DNA of 64,000 nt from PALSA-1004 sp963829085 (GCA_963829085.1 CAWHHJ010000006.1:248001-312000); one strand, 5' to 3'. Positions 44,567 to 54,453 are shown, counted from the stretch's first letter. Made by a program: numbers and translations. The notes: a model not told the origin generated them from the letters alone.

Positions 44567-45544
44567 GTGAACATCCGTCGAGCTACCTCGGCATTCTGCA
44601 TAGCGCTCACCGCAAGCGCGCATGCACAGACGCCGCCATCGTCCTCATACCCTGCGCGTCCCATCCGCGTGATGGTGCCGTTTTCGCCAGGCGGCGCATC
44701 GGATCTGGCGGCACGCGTGGTGGGCCAGAAGCTCGGTGAGCGGCTGGGCCAGCAAGTGGTGATTGATAATCGCTCAGGAGCTGGCGGCGTGATCGGCGCG
44801 GAGCTGGCCGCAAAGGCGCCCGCGGACGGCTACAACCTGCTCATGGGCTCGTCCACGGAGATCGCCATCAATCCGCATTTGTACAAAAAGCTCAACTACG
44901 ATACGCTGCGCGACTTCGCCGCTGTTTCGCATGTGGCGTCGACTCCATTGTTGATCGTCGTGCATCCGTCGCTGCCCGCAAAGACCGTCAAAGAACTCAT
45001 CGCGCTCGGCAAGTCACGCCCGGGTCAATTGTTCGCTGCATCGTCGGGCAATGGCGCGTCGACGCATCTCGCAATGGAGCTCTTCAAAGTCGCTGCTAAG
45101 GTCGACTTTGTGCATGTCCCGCACAATGGCAGCGGGCCGGCGGTGGTCAGCACGATGACCGGCGAATCGCAGATTTACTTCGGCGCCATGCCGGCAGTTC
45201 TGCAGCAGGCCAACTCCGGGAAACTGCGCGCGCTGGCGATAACAAGCGCACAGCGGCGTTCGGCGGTACCCGATATTCCAACGGTCATCGAAGCCGGCGT
45301 CCGCAACTACGAAATACTGATATGGAATGCGCTCTTTGCGCCGCGCGGCACCCCGCCCCCAGTGATTACACGGCTGAACGCGGAAGTCGTGAAAATTCTC
45401 GATCTGCCCGATGTGCGCGAGTCATTCGTCAGGCAGGGCGCCGAAGTATCCGCAAGCACGCCGGAACAGTTGAGTGCATATGTAGCTTCAGAGTACGCGA
45501 AATGGGGCAAGGTCGTCGCGGCATCGGGCGCGAAGCTGGATTGA
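44567..45544 (+). CDS. Bug15: Bug/TctC-family periplasmic binding protein, GTG start
   Basis: 325 residues from GTG 44567, with MNIRRATSAFCIALTASAHA as a short signal peptide before QTPPSSSYPARPIRV. VPFSPGGASDLAAR and APADGYNLLMGSS (Asn for Thr) are followed by HVPHNGSGPAVVSTMTG, where the usual Tyr-Lys-Gly is His-Asn-Gly, a marked change at a conserved ligand-proximal segment. It converges on Bug16 with 17 bases between stops. Confidence 0.92.
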   Translation: MNIRRATSAFCIALTASAHAQTPPSSSYPARPIRVMVPFSPGGASDLAARVVGQKLGERLGQQVVIDNRSGAGGVIGAELAAKAPADGYNLLMGSSTEIAINPHLYKKLNYDTLRDFAAVSHVASTPLLIVVHPSLPAKTVKELIALGKSRPGQLFAASSGNGASTHLAMELFKVAAKVDFVHVPHNGSGPAVVSTMTGESQIYFGAMPAVLQQANSGKLRALAITSAQRRSAVPDIPTVIEAGVRNYEILIWNALFAPRGTPPPVITRLNAEVVKILDLPDVRESFVRQGAEVSASTPEQLSAYVASEYAKWGKVVAASGAKLD

Positions 45545-45561
45545 TGCCCCGAACGCGGCCG

Positions 45562-46554
45562 CTATTCCGGCTTGATGCCGGCCGCTTTGGCGACTCGCGC
45601 CCACTTCTCCGTTTCAGCGCGAATGTACGCCCCGAATACCTCAGGCGTACTCGCAATCACTTCAGCGCCGTCATTCGCAAGACGGGCCGATATTTCCGGC
45701 GTGCGCAGGACGGCCACGGCCTCGCGATTGACGCGCGCGATGATTTCCTTCGACGTCCCGGTCGGCGCCAGCAGGCCGTACCATTGCAGCGATTCGTAGC
45801 CGGGCACGCCGGCTTCGGCGATTGAAGGCACATCCGGCGCACTGGCAACGCGCTTCGCGCTCGTCACGCCCAATGCACGCAATTTACCGCTGCGCACATG
45901 CGGCATCGTTCCCAGCATTGACGCGACAGTCACCGAGACATGGCCTGACACGAGCGCGATGATGGATTCGCCGCCGCCCCGATATGGAACGTGCAGCATG
46001 CGCGTGCCCGTCATGAAGAGAAAAAGCTCCATGCCCATCTGCGGATTGGTCCCGAAACCCGGCGACGAATAGGCCACATCGCCAGGCCGCGCCTTCGCGA
46101 GCGCAATCAGTTCCTTCACATTGCGCACAGGAAACGACGGATGCACTGCGAGCACCAGCGTCTGTATCGCCGCGTGCGTGATCGGAGTGAAGTCGCGCAG
46201 CGCATCGTAGGGAACATGCTTGAAGGTCGCCGGGTTGATGGCGAGCGTGCTGATGCCCATGACGAGCGTATGACCGTCGGGCGGCGCTTTCGCTGCGATC
46301 TCGCCGCCAAGCATCGTGCTTGCACCGGCGCGGTTATCGACTATGACCTGCTGGCCGAGCCGCTCGCCGAGACCCGGCGCGATGGACCTTGCGACGACAT
46401 CCGCGCCACCCGGCGGGGACGTCGGCACAATAATCCGGATTGGACGCGTCGGGTAAGCCGGCTGGGCGCACGCTATGTGACTCGCTAAGGAAACGCACAC
46501 TGTGAGAATGGCAAAAGCAGCCGGCAAAATCTTCATCTGCGCTCGTTTCATCAT
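45562..46554 (-). CDS. Bug16: Bug/TctC-family periplasmic binding protein
   Basis: 330 residues from the ATG at 46554, which has GGAGCAGG just upstream; ATGs at 46551 and 46536 are close alternatives. The signal is MKILPAAFAILTVCVSLASH, ending before AQPAYPTRPIRI. The loop is VPTSPPGGADVVAR, with a Pro inserted before Gly-Gly. PPDGHTLVMGIS and HVPYRGGGESIIALVSG (Arg for Lys) follow, and the C terminus is EKWARVAKAAGIKPE. A membrane protein gene lies upstream on the same strand. Confidence 0.93.
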   Translation of the reverse strand: MMKRAQMKILPAAFAILTVCVSLASHIACAQPAYPTRPIRIIVPTSPPGGADVVARSIAPGLGERLGQQVIVDNRAGASTMLGGEIAAKAPPDGHTLVMGISTLAINPATFKHVPYDALRDFTPITHAAIQTLVLAVHPSFPVRNVKELIALAKARPGDVAYSSPGFGTNPQMGMELFLFMTGTRMLHVPYRGGGESIIALVSGHVSVTVASMLGTMPHVRSGKLRALGVTSAKRVASAPDVPSIAEAGVPGYESLQWYGLLAPTGTSKEIIARVNREAVAVLRTPEISARLANDGAEVIASTPEVFGAYIRAETEKWARVAKAAGIKPE

Positions 46555-46633
46555 GACCTGCTCCGCCGCACGGCTGTGTCGCGCACAACGACCGAGTCCG
46601 CGCCGTATCTCGGTGCGACGATGATCGCCGGCA

Positions 46634-47311
46634 TTATGCGCCCTCGACACTGCGCATTCTAAGCACGCGCAAGAATGACACGAAAAGTATGGCGAGTGCA
46701 GCGGCTTGCACAACGTGATACACGGCATCGTGATTGAAGTAGACCGGATGTATGCCGATTCTCAGGAATTGAAGCGCCGCTGCTACGAATGAAATGACAA
46801 TGCCGGTGAACATCCAGAACCACTGCATCGCACTTGTCCGCCGCCAGCGCGCGAATGAGATAACCGCCAGGGCAATCATGGGCGGCACATAGAACGCAAT
46901 GATGATTTTGAACTGGTGACTTACGAGTACCAGCATGCACATGAACACGAGCAAATTAATGCAGGCAAAAGCCGGCAGCGCTCTGCGCAATCGCTCGCTA
47001 TCGAGCAGCAATGCGTCGATGTACCAAACAACGATTGAGGCGAGCCCTATCGATAGTCCAATTAATAGCCAGATCGCAAGGCCTGGCGGCGTTGCCGTCT
47101 TCGCCGGAAAGAAAGCGTGATACAGAGCACCGAGCAATGACGCGATCGCGAGCATCGCAAACAGCGCGCCAAACAGCCGCTGCAACTGCGCCGCCGATGA
47201 CTTGAATCGTATGAGCAGCCAGGCAAACAGCGTCGATTCGAGGAATAGCAGGAAGTCGGTGGCTGCGACGTCGAACTCATGTAGCGTGATGCCTCCGAGT
47301 TCAAGAGTCAT
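46634..47311 (-). CDS. Seven-helix integral membrane protein of unknown function
   Basis: 225 residues with about seven hydrophobic segments and little outside them. Polar residues recur inside helices: FLLFLESTLFAW (helix 1), GALYHAFFP (helix 2), VWYIDALLL (helix 4) and HPVYFNHDAVYHVVQ before the last helix. Several His and Asp in membrane-embedded positions recall the CREST superfamily of ceramidase-like hydrolases. This is a structural guess, not a homology call. It is not TctB, which has four helices and about 150 residues. Confidence 0.65.
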   Translation of the reverse strand: MTLELGGITLHEFDVAATDFLLFLESTLFAWLLIRFKSSAAQLQRLFGALFAMLAIASLLGALYHAFFPAKTATPPGLAIWLLIGLSIGLASIVVWYIDALLLDSERLRRALPAFACINLLVFMCMLVLVSHQFKIIIAFYVPPMIALAVISFARWRRTSAMQWFWMFTGIVISFVAAALQFLRIGIHPVYFNHDAVYHVVQAAALAILFVSFLRVLRMRSVEGA

Positions 47312-47520
47312 GCGGGCTGCCGGTCGGCTTATTGCGCGACGCCGTCACGCAGCGCTTTTGCCGCCATCGGCTCGTTCGATAGTCTTGATTTCAGCGAGTG
47401 GCTCAGCGCTCCAGCTATCGTAGGCAAAAATATATGACGCGGCAAACAACAGTGTGATGAGAAGAACAAGCGGGAACACCCGTTTTCATTCTTGTTGAGA
47501 TCTCCGCAACGAACGCGCAG

Positions 47521-48825
47521 TCACGGCGCGTAAACCCAAAGGTCGAGCAGCACTGAGCATCCGGGCACTGGAATAAACGGGACTTCAACCGCGGAATACG
47601 GCAGATGCTGCCCGGGCAAATGCTGTTGCCATACCTGATAGGCTGGATAGAACTCGTTTAGGTCGGTGTGAAATTGCTGAATGCGCACGACGTTGGCGAG
47701 CGAAGTGCCGGCGGACGCACATATTTTCCGCGCATTGGTGAGCAGATAATCCATTTGCGCTTCAATGCTCGATCCAAAGTAAGGCTGCGCCGGATCGATC
47801 CGCGCCCTTTCAATGACGCCGTTGCTGTCGATGGCCACGAGCCCGGAGATGAACAGGAGATCGCCGGCATGCACCGCTTGCGTGTGGCCGGACCAGGCCG
47901 GCATCACCCCTGCGTCGATGAAGCGCGGGCGCGTCTTGCCTGCTGTCTTCAATGCGATCGCATTGATTTCCATGCGGCCTTCTTCAATCGCGAGTCCCGG
48001 CGTCGACATGGGAATGACGCTCGTCGCCGGCACGTTCTGCGGGAAGTGCGCGCGCCACACTTCGTTGAATGGGGCGAAGTCCGCAGGATCGCGCAGATAA
48101 ACCTGGCACTTCACCATGTCGCCGAGCGAAGAAGCTGCCGCTTCGAGCGCGGGCGCCAGTTTCTGCGTGATGATGAATTCAGTCTCCAGCTTGACCGGCA
48201 CGCCTTTCCACAAATGACCCGCAGGCAGCCTCACCTCCGGCGCGAGCCCGTCGGTCAGAACAAGCGCATCGGCAAGACGCCCCGCAACGAAGACAAAATC
48301 GCCGGCTGTCACGGCAAGGCTGTAGCCCGAGCTTTCGTGGATTGCATGTGCTTTGTGTCGCACATGCTCTACGTTCATGCCTTTGCCCGGAGCGACGGCG
48401 ATCATCTCCATTTCGATGTCCTGGCCCTCGAGCAAAAAGCGCTGCTGAAGTATCGACGTGCTCGGTGGTATGTGTTCGCCGAGCGCGGCGCGGCGCGCGC
48501 CATGATAAGGCGGCACGGCGCGATAGTCGGTGTAATACTGATCAACGCGCACGATATCCGCGTAGCTCGCGCTGCGAGCGTTCAGCACGCGGCCGAGATT
48601 CGAGAATATTTGATCGGACTCGCGGCGGTGCTTGGAACTTTCCCATGAGGGCAAGCCTGAACGCAGTACTTTCGCCGCCATGCTGCCGGCCAAGTCATCA
48701 TTACCCTTATGACCCGTCGCGAAAATCCAGGGGCCGGCCTTAACGCCGGGCGCGTAGCGGATACCGCCTTGCTCAATCGTAACAGGCAGTAATGCTTCGA
48801 CTTGCGGCGCGACTGGTGTTGCCAT
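47521..48825 (-). CDS. Triple RidA (YjgF/YER057c/UK114) domain protein
   Basis: 434 residues from the ATG at 48825, containing three RidA-fold repeats at about 15-145, 160-293 and 305-434. Each has the hydrophobic strand (WIFATGHKG, FVFVAGRLAD, LLFISGLVAID) and the strand 'IVRVDQYYTD / MVKCQVYLRD / VVRIQQFHTD'. RidA is a homotrimer, so this is formally a one-chain trimer. The Arg105 of E. coli RidA needed for imine hydrolysis is replaced in every repeat (PPSTS, VPATS, LPYSA). It is therefore unlikely to be a classical 2-iminobutanoate deaminase. It starts 22 bases after the Bug17 stop and is probably its partner enzyme. Confidence 0.87.
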   Translation of the reverse strand: MATPVAPQVEALLPVTIEQGGIRYAPGVKAGPWIFATGHKGNDDLAGSMAAKVLRSGLPSWESSKHRRESDQIFSNLGRVLNARSASYADIVRVDQYYTDYRAVPPYHGARRAALGEHIPPSTSILQQRFLLEGQDIEMEMIAVAPGKGMNVEHVRHKAHAIHESSGYSLAVTAGDFVFVAGRLADALVLTDGLAPEVRLPAGHLWKGVPVKLETEFIITQKLAPALEAAASSLGDMVKCQVYLRDPADFAPFNEVWRAHFPQNVPATSVIPMSTPGLAIEEGRMEINAIALKTAGKTRPRFIDAGVMPAWSGHTQAVHAGDLLFISGLVAIDSNGVIERARIDPAQPYFGSSIEAQMDYLLTNARKICASAGTSLANVVRIQQFHTDLNEFYPAYQVWQQHLPGQHLPYSAVEVPFIPVPGCSVLLDLWVYAP

Positions 48826-48847
48826 GATGCTCACGGTTTTTGCAGCA

Positions 48848-49825
48848 TTACGTTTCCGGCGTCGCACCCGCCTCTTTGATAAGCGGCGCCCAGCGTTGCA
48901 CGTCTTCGCGCAGGTACTTGCCGAATTCGTCCGGCCCGAGATAGCGCGGCTCGCCGCCCGCGTTATAGATGCGCTCCTCGATATCGGGCATCTTCACGAC
49001 GCGCGCGATTTCGGCGCTCATCTTGTTGATGATTGCTTTCGGCACGCCCGCGGGAAAGGCCGCGCCGGCGAAACCCGCCAATGTCTCGAACGGATAGCCG
49101 CTTTCCGCGAACGTCGGCACGTCCGGCAACACGCGCATGCGCGTTCGGCCCGCCAGCGCGAGCGCCTTCACACGGCCGGCGCGGATGTGGGGAAGCGAAC
49201 CGGGCACATTGACGAAGACCGCGTCGACGCGGCCGCCCATGAGATCGATCATGCCGGCGGCGCTGCCGTTGTATGGTATGTGCACAGCGTCAAAACCAGC
49301 GACTTTTCGAAACAGCTCCATGGCGAGATGCTGCGCCCCGCCGGCGCCCGAGGACGCGTATGCAATCGACGGCTTCTTATTCTTCGCCCATGCGACGAAG
49401 TCTTTCGCAGTATCGACAGGCGTGCGCGCCTGCACGACCAGTAAACTCGGGTATTCCGCGATCAGGGCAACCGGCGCGAAATCTTTCAGGCCGAATGAAA
49501 GATTGGGAATCAGCGTGAGCTGCAGAGAGAGCGGCTGGCTGATGAAGCCCAGCGTGTAACCGTCAGGCGGCGCCTTTGCAACCAGCGCATTCGCGATGAT
49601 GCCGTTAGCACCGGGCCGGTTGTCATAGACGAAGCCCTGATGCATCGACTCGCTGAGCTTCTGACCCACTGTGCGCGTGAGAATGTCCGAAACGCCGGCC
49701 GGCGGGAAGTCGATGATCCAGCGTATGGGCTTCGATGGATAATCCGTTGCAGCGCCTTGAGCGATGGCTTGCGCCGCGGATAGACCGAGCAATATTCCAA
49801 GCGTAAGGCGCAGCATGCGGCGCAT
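48848..49825 (-). CDS. Bug17: Bug/TctC-family periplasmic binding protein
   Basis: 325 residues; AAAGGAGGA six bases upstream firmly sets the ATG at 49825. Signal MRRMLRLTLGILLGLSAAQA, ending before IAQGAATDYPSKP. The binding segments deviate strongly: WIIDFPPAGVSDILTR (Gly-Gly lost, Asp before Phe), FVYDNRPGANGIIANA, PPDGYTLGFISQP and HIPYNGSAAGMIDLMGG (Asn for Lys). The pocket should be unlike the classic carboxylate site. Operon with the triple RidA protein. Confidence 0.92.
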   Translation of the reverse strand: MRRMLRLTLGILLGLSAAQAIAQGAATDYPSKPIRWIIDFPPAGVSDILTRTVGQKLSESMHQGFVYDNRPGANGIIANALVAKAPPDGYTLGFISQPLSLQLTLIPNLSFGLKDFAPVALIAEYPSLLVVQARTPVDTAKDFVAWAKNKKPSIAYASSGAGGAQHLAMELFRKVAGFDAVHIPYNGSAAGMIDLMGGRVDAVFVNVPGSLPHIRAGRVKALALAGRTRMRVLPDVPTFAESGYPFETLAGFAGAAFPAGVPKAIINKMSAEIARVVKMPDIEERIYNAGGEPRYLGPDEFGKYLREDVQRWAPLIKEAGATPET

Positions 49826-49929
49826 GCAATTCCTCCTTTTTGAAACGGCCGGCGCGAGCGTCGCCGCTGGCAGCGATTATACTCAGCGTGATTGATGATG
49901 GATGGCGCCTGATTGCTCCAACAATTTTC

Positions 49930-51066
49930 TTATTGCCGCGCAAGACACGTGCGAAAACGTTCGTCTACTCGATTAGCAAACCAGTCGGTCGTCAGCTTGC
50001 GCGTGATTTTCGGACTTTGCAGTTGGATACGCGGCAGCACCGCTGCCGGCAACGGTTTACCGCTTATTTTCTCGCCGAGCGCGAACACGCGCGTATACAA
50101 GCGGGTTTTTTCAAAGTCACGCGTCTTTCCGAGCTCGAGGTCGCGATGTATGTCTGCGTTGCTCATATCAAGCCGGTGCGCGAGCATGCGCGCCGCAAGC
50201 TCGGTACCACCCGGCGGCTCGCTTGCTGGTCGGCCCTGCTCATAACGCAGCAAATCGCCGTCGAGCGCAATCGGTATGCCCGACAACTGAGTGACCGCAT
50301 TCTGGAACGCAGCATTGCGGCTCGCATAGCGTCCCGCATTGAAATCGGCGAACCGGTAAATCGGACTGTCATAGGCGGCAGGGTAATCCAGCAAATGTGC
50401 GATGCCGAAGTACATGCCACCGCGGCGCGTGAATACCTCGTGGCGGATGGAACCGGTCACGGGATACGGATAGCCTTTTGCCGCCGCATGCGCTTCGGCG
50501 AAGGCGACGCTCACTTGCATGGGGCCGCCGGTACGAACAGGATTACGCTCGGCGAAAAATCTCTTGCCGAGCGGTACCATGTCGATGAAGTCCTCGAAAA
50601 TTTCGCTCAACTGCAATTCGGTCTTCACGTTGTCGAGCCGCTCGTTATAGCTTTTGCCGTTTGGAGACGTCAGCGCAAGTGCAGCCATCACCACAAGCTT
50701 CGGCACTCCGGCGCGCTCGCGCTGCTTGTCGATTTCCTTCCATGCGATACCCGAAAGTCCGGGAATCGACGGGTCAACGCGGAATCCGGATTCCTGTTCG
50801 GTGATGGCAACAACGGAACATATATTTTCAGGCGTTGGCGCGATTTCCATCGCGGCGATTGCTGCGTAAATGTCGGTAGCCCATCCTGCCCGGTCGGGCA
50901 CATTCGCCGGGACGAGCCGGCCAACGAGCGCGCGTCCTTCGGCGGCAGTCAAAGGACGTGTCGCGGGTGCTCGCGACGATTCATCCGAGGCACAACCCGC
51001 CAGCACGAGCGTGATGATCAACAGACAGAGCCAACGAAACGGTGATGCGGACACTCGTGAGCTCAT
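49930..51066 (-). CDS. DUF1615 family lipoprotein
   Basis: 378 residues from the ATG at 51066, opening a lipoprotein signal (FRWLCLLIITLVLAGC, Cys25); an ATG at 51102 would lengthen it by twelve residues. VVAITEQESGFRVDPSIPGL and the segment GGPMQVSVAFAEAHAA resemble the lysozyme-like fold of DUF1615, with Glu in TEQESGF at the position of a lytic transglycosylase catalytic Glu. Probably an outer-membrane-anchored envelope protein; enzymatic activity is unproven. Confidence 0.87.
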   Translation of the reverse strand: MSSRVSASPFRWLCLLIITLVLAGCASDESSRAPATRPLTAAEGRALVGRLVPANVPDRAGWATDIYAAIAAMEIAPTPENICSVVAITEQESGFRVDPSIPGLSGIAWKEIDKQRERAGVPKLVVMAALALTSPNGKSYNERLDNVKTELQLSEIFEDFIDMVPLGKRFFAERNPVRTGGPMQVSVAFAEAHAAAKGYPYPVTGSIRHEVFTRRGGMYFGIAHLLDYPAAYDSPIYRFADFNAGRYASRNAAFQNAVTQLSGIPIALDGDLLRYEQGRPASEPPGGTELAARMLAHRLDMSNADIHRDLELGKTRDFEKTRLYTRVFALGEKISGKPLPAAVLPRIQLQSPKITRKLTTDWFANRVDERFRTCLARQ

Positions 51067-51269
51067 GCGCTCTGGATATGTCAGCGCAACGTCAAGTTTC
51101 ATCGGGCAGCTTGCCTCCTCTACCGTGCGTTTTCAACCGCGCTATCTCAGACAGATAATCCTATAACTGGTTGCACCTTCCGGAGGATACCGAACCGCGC
51201 ACGATGAACGGGATTCCCGGTTGACGGCAGCGTTATAATTGCCACCGTGTCTCTTGGAATTTTAAAAGC

Positions 51270-52148
51270 ATGATTCAAGTAAGCTTTCGCCGGTTACATC
51301 CATCTGTCGGCGCGGAGGTTAGCGCCATGGATCTGCGTAACATCACCGATCGAAGCACACTCGACCGGCTGCGCGATGGCATGGATGAATACGCGGTGCT
51401 CGTGTTTCGAGACCAGCCGTTCACCGACGCCGAGCAGCTCGCCTTCGCGCAGCGTTTCGACGGGGCAATCCATTCGAAAACCGGAGTGTCGGCGCTCGGC
51501 AGGAATCGCCTCGGCAATGAGGCGGTCTCGGATATTTCGAACATCGATGAGAGCGGTCAGATTCGCGGTCCGGAAGATCGCAGGCGCATGTACTCACTCG
51601 CGAACCGTCTATGGCATACCGATGCCTCTTTTCAGAAGCCCGCCGGCCGCTATTCGATGCTGTCCGCGCGCGTCGTGCCGCCGGTCAGAGCGGACACGGA
51701 ATTTGCGGACATGCGCGCAGCCTACGACGCGCTTGATGATGCGACGAAAAACGAGATCCGGGATTTGACGGTGCATCACTCGATCGCTTATTCGCGGCAG
51801 ACGCTGGGGTTCGAGTTCTCGCAGGCGGAACAGGACCAGCTCAAAGGTGCCGTGCATCCGATCATCCGCGTCAACCCGCGGACTCAGCGCCGCTCGCTGT
51901 ATCTCGCGGCGCACGCGACGCGCATCATGGAATGGCCTGTTCCCGAGGGACGGCTGCTGCTGCGCGACCTCACCGAGCATGCAACCCAACCGCAGTTCGT
52001 GTATCGCCATGAATGGCGGACGGGCGATCTCGTGATCTGGGACAACCTCGCGACGATGCATCGCGGCCGCTCGTTTGACGACGCAACATATCGGCGTGAG
52101 TTGAGACGCGTGACGACGCTGGACGTGGAGGAGCGGGCGATAGCGTAA
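51270..52148 (+). CDS. TauD/TfdA family 2-oxoglutarate-dependent dioxygenase
   Basis: 292 residues with the Fe(II) facial triad: His116-x-Asp118 in WHTDASF and distal His264 in TMHRGR, followed by Arg residues (RRELRR) that bind the 2-oxoglutarate carboxylate. VLVFRDQPFTDAEQLAFAQRF at the N terminus is typical of the family. It oxidises compounds such as aryloxyacetates, taurine or sulfate esters; the substrate cannot be told. It precedes Bug18 on the same strand by about 160 bases. Confidence 0.92.
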   Translation: MIQVSFRRLHPSVGAEVSAMDLRNITDRSTLDRLRDGMDEYAVLVFRDQPFTDAEQLAFAQRFDGAIHSKTGVSALGRNRLGNEAVSDISNIDESGQIRGPEDRRRMYSLANRLWHTDASFQKPAGRYSMLSARVVPPVRADTEFADMRAAYDALDDATKNEIRDLTVHHSIAYSRQTLGFEFSQAEQDQLKGAVHPIIRVNPRTQRRSLYLAAHATRIMEWPVPEGRLLLRDLTEHATQPQFVYRHEWRTGDLVIWDNLATMHRGRSFDDATYRRELRRVTTLDVEERAIA

Positions 52149-52308
52149 GTTGCGCAATCGCCGCAGCTAAATCGGCTCGAGCCGACGACGCACGTTTAAG
52201 AAACGCAGCAAAGTCGGCACGCGATGCGGGCGCGAACATCGAATCAGTAAGTGAAGTCAGCGCAGGTAACCCGCGATCAAGTTAGCGCAGGCGAGTGGCC
52301 GGAGGAAC

Positions 52309-53304
52309 ATGAAGCCGCCGAATATGAATGCATCGCTTGTGCTCGCCGCGTGTTGCACCATGATGTCATGCGCCCATGCGCAGGCGCCGAAGGTTGTCAA
52401 TCCGGCGCAATATCCGAACAAGCAGATACGCGTGATATTGCCGCTCACCGCCGGCGGGCCGACGGACATTCTGGCGCGCTTGATCGCACAGCCGCTGTCA
52501 ACCAGCCTGGGTCAGCAAATCGTCATCGACAACCGGCCGGGCGCGGCGGGCAACATCGCCGCAGAGCTTGCAGCGAAATCTCCTGCCGACGGCTACACAC
52601 TTTTCATGGCAGGCTCGGGTAACTTCGCAATCAACGTCAGCCTGTTCGACAAACTGCCGTACGATCCGCTGCGTGATTTCGCGCCGATCATACTCATGGC
52701 ATCAGCGCCGTTTATAGTCGCCACGCATCCGTCGGTGCCGGCAAAGAATCTTGCTGAACTCATCAAGCTTGCCAAGGCTAAGCCTGCGCAACTCAATTAC
52801 GGTGCAGTGCCCGGCAATGGCGCTCACCTCGCGACCGAACTACTCAAAAGCATGGCGCACATCAACATCGTGCACATTCCGTACAAAGGCGCCGCACCCG
52901 CAACCACAGATCTCATTGCCGGTCAGATTCAAGTGAGTCTCGCGTCGACGCCCGGCTCAATGCCTTATGTGCAAACCGGGAAGCTCCGAGCACTTGCCGT
53001 GACGAGCGCTGCGCGTATCACCCCACTGCCGGAACTGCCAACGGTTGCCGAGGCAGGGCTCAAGGGTTATGAAGCGAGCACCTGGTACGGCCTCGTGGCG
53101 CCGGCCGGCACGCCGCGGGAAATCGTCGACCGGCTGAGTTCCGAGATTGACCGGATCATCGCGCAGCCGGCAACGCGCGAGCGCATGGTTGCAAACCACT
53201 ATGAACCGGTCACCATGACCCCGGATCAATTCCACGCGTACATGAAAGCTGAAATCGAGAAGTGGGCGAAGGTCGTCAAAATGTCAGGAGCGAAGGCGGA
53301 CTGA
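52309..53304 (+). CDS. Bug18: Bug/TctC-family periplasmic binding protein
   Basis: 331 residues from the ATG at 52309 with CGGAGGAAC upstream. Signal NMNASLVLAACCTMMSCAHA before QAPKVVNPAQYPNK, so there is a longer than usual linker before the first strand. LPLTAGGPTDILAR, SPADGYTLFMAGS, HIPYKGAAPATTDLIAG and EKWAKVVKMSGAKAD follow the family. Likely functional partner of the dioxygenase upstream. Confidence 0.93.
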   Translation: MKPPNMNASLVLAACCTMMSCAHAQAPKVVNPAQYPNKQIRVILPLTAGGPTDILARLIAQPLSTSLGQQIVIDNRPGAAGNIAAELAAKSPADGYTLFMAGSGNFAINVSLFDKLPYDPLRDFAPIILMASAPFIVATHPSVPAKNLAELIKLAKAKPAQLNYGAVPGNGAHLATELLKSMAHINIVHIPYKGAAPATTDLIAGQIQVSLASTPGSMPYVQTGKLRALAVTSAARITPLPELPTVAEAGLKGYEASTWYGLVAPAGTPREIVDRLSSEIDRIIAQPATRERMVANHYEPVTMTPDQFHAYMKAEIEKWAKVVKMSGAKAD

Positions 53305-53316
53305 CGCTTGACGCTG

Positions 53317-54453
53317 TTATGCGGGCACTAGCACGAGCCGCGTGATCTCGGATGGCGCCCCGAGGCGCTTCGGCGGGCCCCAATACCCCGTGCCGCGACT
53401 CGTGTACACCCATAACCTGCCCAGGCGGTGCAAACCAGCCGTGAACGGCTGCCAGAATCTGACGAAAAAAATCCAGGGCAGAAACTGGCCGCCGTGCGTG
53501 TGCCCCGAAAGCTGCAGATCGTAGCCCGCCTGCTCGGCCGCGAACGCAGAACGCGGCTGATGTGCAAGCAGCAGCTTGACGTTGGCATGGCCGGGCGCGC
53601 CTGCAATTGCGCGTGCAGGATCACTGCGCTGTGACGGATCGAAATGGTGCGCGCTGTAGTCAGTGACACCGGCCACGACGACCGCTGCGCCTTCATGTTG
53701 CACGACGACATGCTCATTCATGAGCACGCGCAGACCGAGCCGGCGTACTTCCGCCACCCATGCCTCTGCTCCCGAGTAATACTCATGGTTACCGGTCACG
53801 AAGTAGGCGCCGTGCCGCGCGGATAATTTTGAGAGCGGCTCTGTGTCGTGAGACAGGCGCGCCACGCTGCCATCCACAAGGTCGCCGGTAACCGCAACCA
53901 TATCCGCATTGAGATCATTCACCGCGTCAACCACGGCTTCGACGTAGTTGCGCTTGATCGTGGGTCCGACGTGCATGTCGCTGATCTGCGCAATCGTGAA
54001 TCCATGCAAAGATGCGGGCAGCCCGGAGATTGGTACTTCGACCGATTTCACGCGTGCCCGCCGTCTAGCATTCAGAAACCCGACCAGCGTAGACACCAGC
54101 GCCCCTATAACTACGATGGACGCGCTATAGTGAACCAGCGTCTGCAGCGGCAGCTGGCCGGGCACCAACCTATCAAAGCCCGTGCTAATCAGCAAAACGA
54201 CATCGCGCAGAAATGTGAGCACGAGCAGCGACGAAAATGAGCCCATCGCGAAGAGCCCTGCCCAGCCGACTCGATCCGAGAGCGGCTGGCGCCGGATGCG
54301 GCGCGCCCTGAAGCCGAGCGGTATCAGCGCAGCTGACAAAATGAGCCATATTGAAAACGCCACGATCCCGACCGCGCCGAATTGCATGTCTGGGATGAGC
54401 CGCCAAGCGACATAGGCGTGCAGCAATACGGCGTAGCTATAGAATCGAATCAT
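53317..54453 (-). CDS. Membrane-anchored metallophosphoesterase
   Basis: 378 residues from the ATG at 54453. Four hydrophobic helices (residues about 5-125) are followed by a cytoplasm- or periplasm-facing calcineurin-like domain. Its metal motifs are all present: ISDMHVGP (Asp159, His161), VTGDLVDG, TGNHEYYSG and LSGHTHGGQ. This is the YkuE/YaeI-type layout, whose members act on lipid-linked phosphates such as UDP-diacylglucosamine. The gene converges on Bug18 with twelve bases between stops. Confidence 0.9.
   Translation of the reverse strand: MIRFYSYAVLLHAYVAWRLIPDMQFGAVGIVAFSIWLILSAALIPLGFRARRIRRQPLSDRVGWAGLFAMGSFSSLLVLTFLRDVVLLISTGFDRLVPGQLPLQTLVHYSASIVVIGALVSTLVGFLNARRRARVKSVEVPISGLPASLHGFTIAQISDMHVGPTIKRNYVEAVVDAVNDLNADMVAVTGDLVDGSVARLSHDTEPLSKLSARHGAYFVTGNHEYYSGAEAWVAEVRRLGLRVLMNEHVVVQHEGAAVVVAGVTDYSAHHFDPSQRSDPARAIAGAPGHANVKLLLAHQPRSAFAAEQAGYDLQLSGHTHGGQFLPWIFFVRFWQPFTAGLHRLGRLWVYTSRGTGYWGPPKRLGAPSEITRLVLVPA

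Noticed and set aside
46634..47311. TctB or TctA fragment near Bug16
   Set aside because: Seven helices in 225 residues with His/Asp motifs unlike either subunit.
49840..51045. 401-codon plus-strand frame opposite DUF1615
   Set aside because: Antisense shadow of a recognised lipoprotein gene; no coherent domain.
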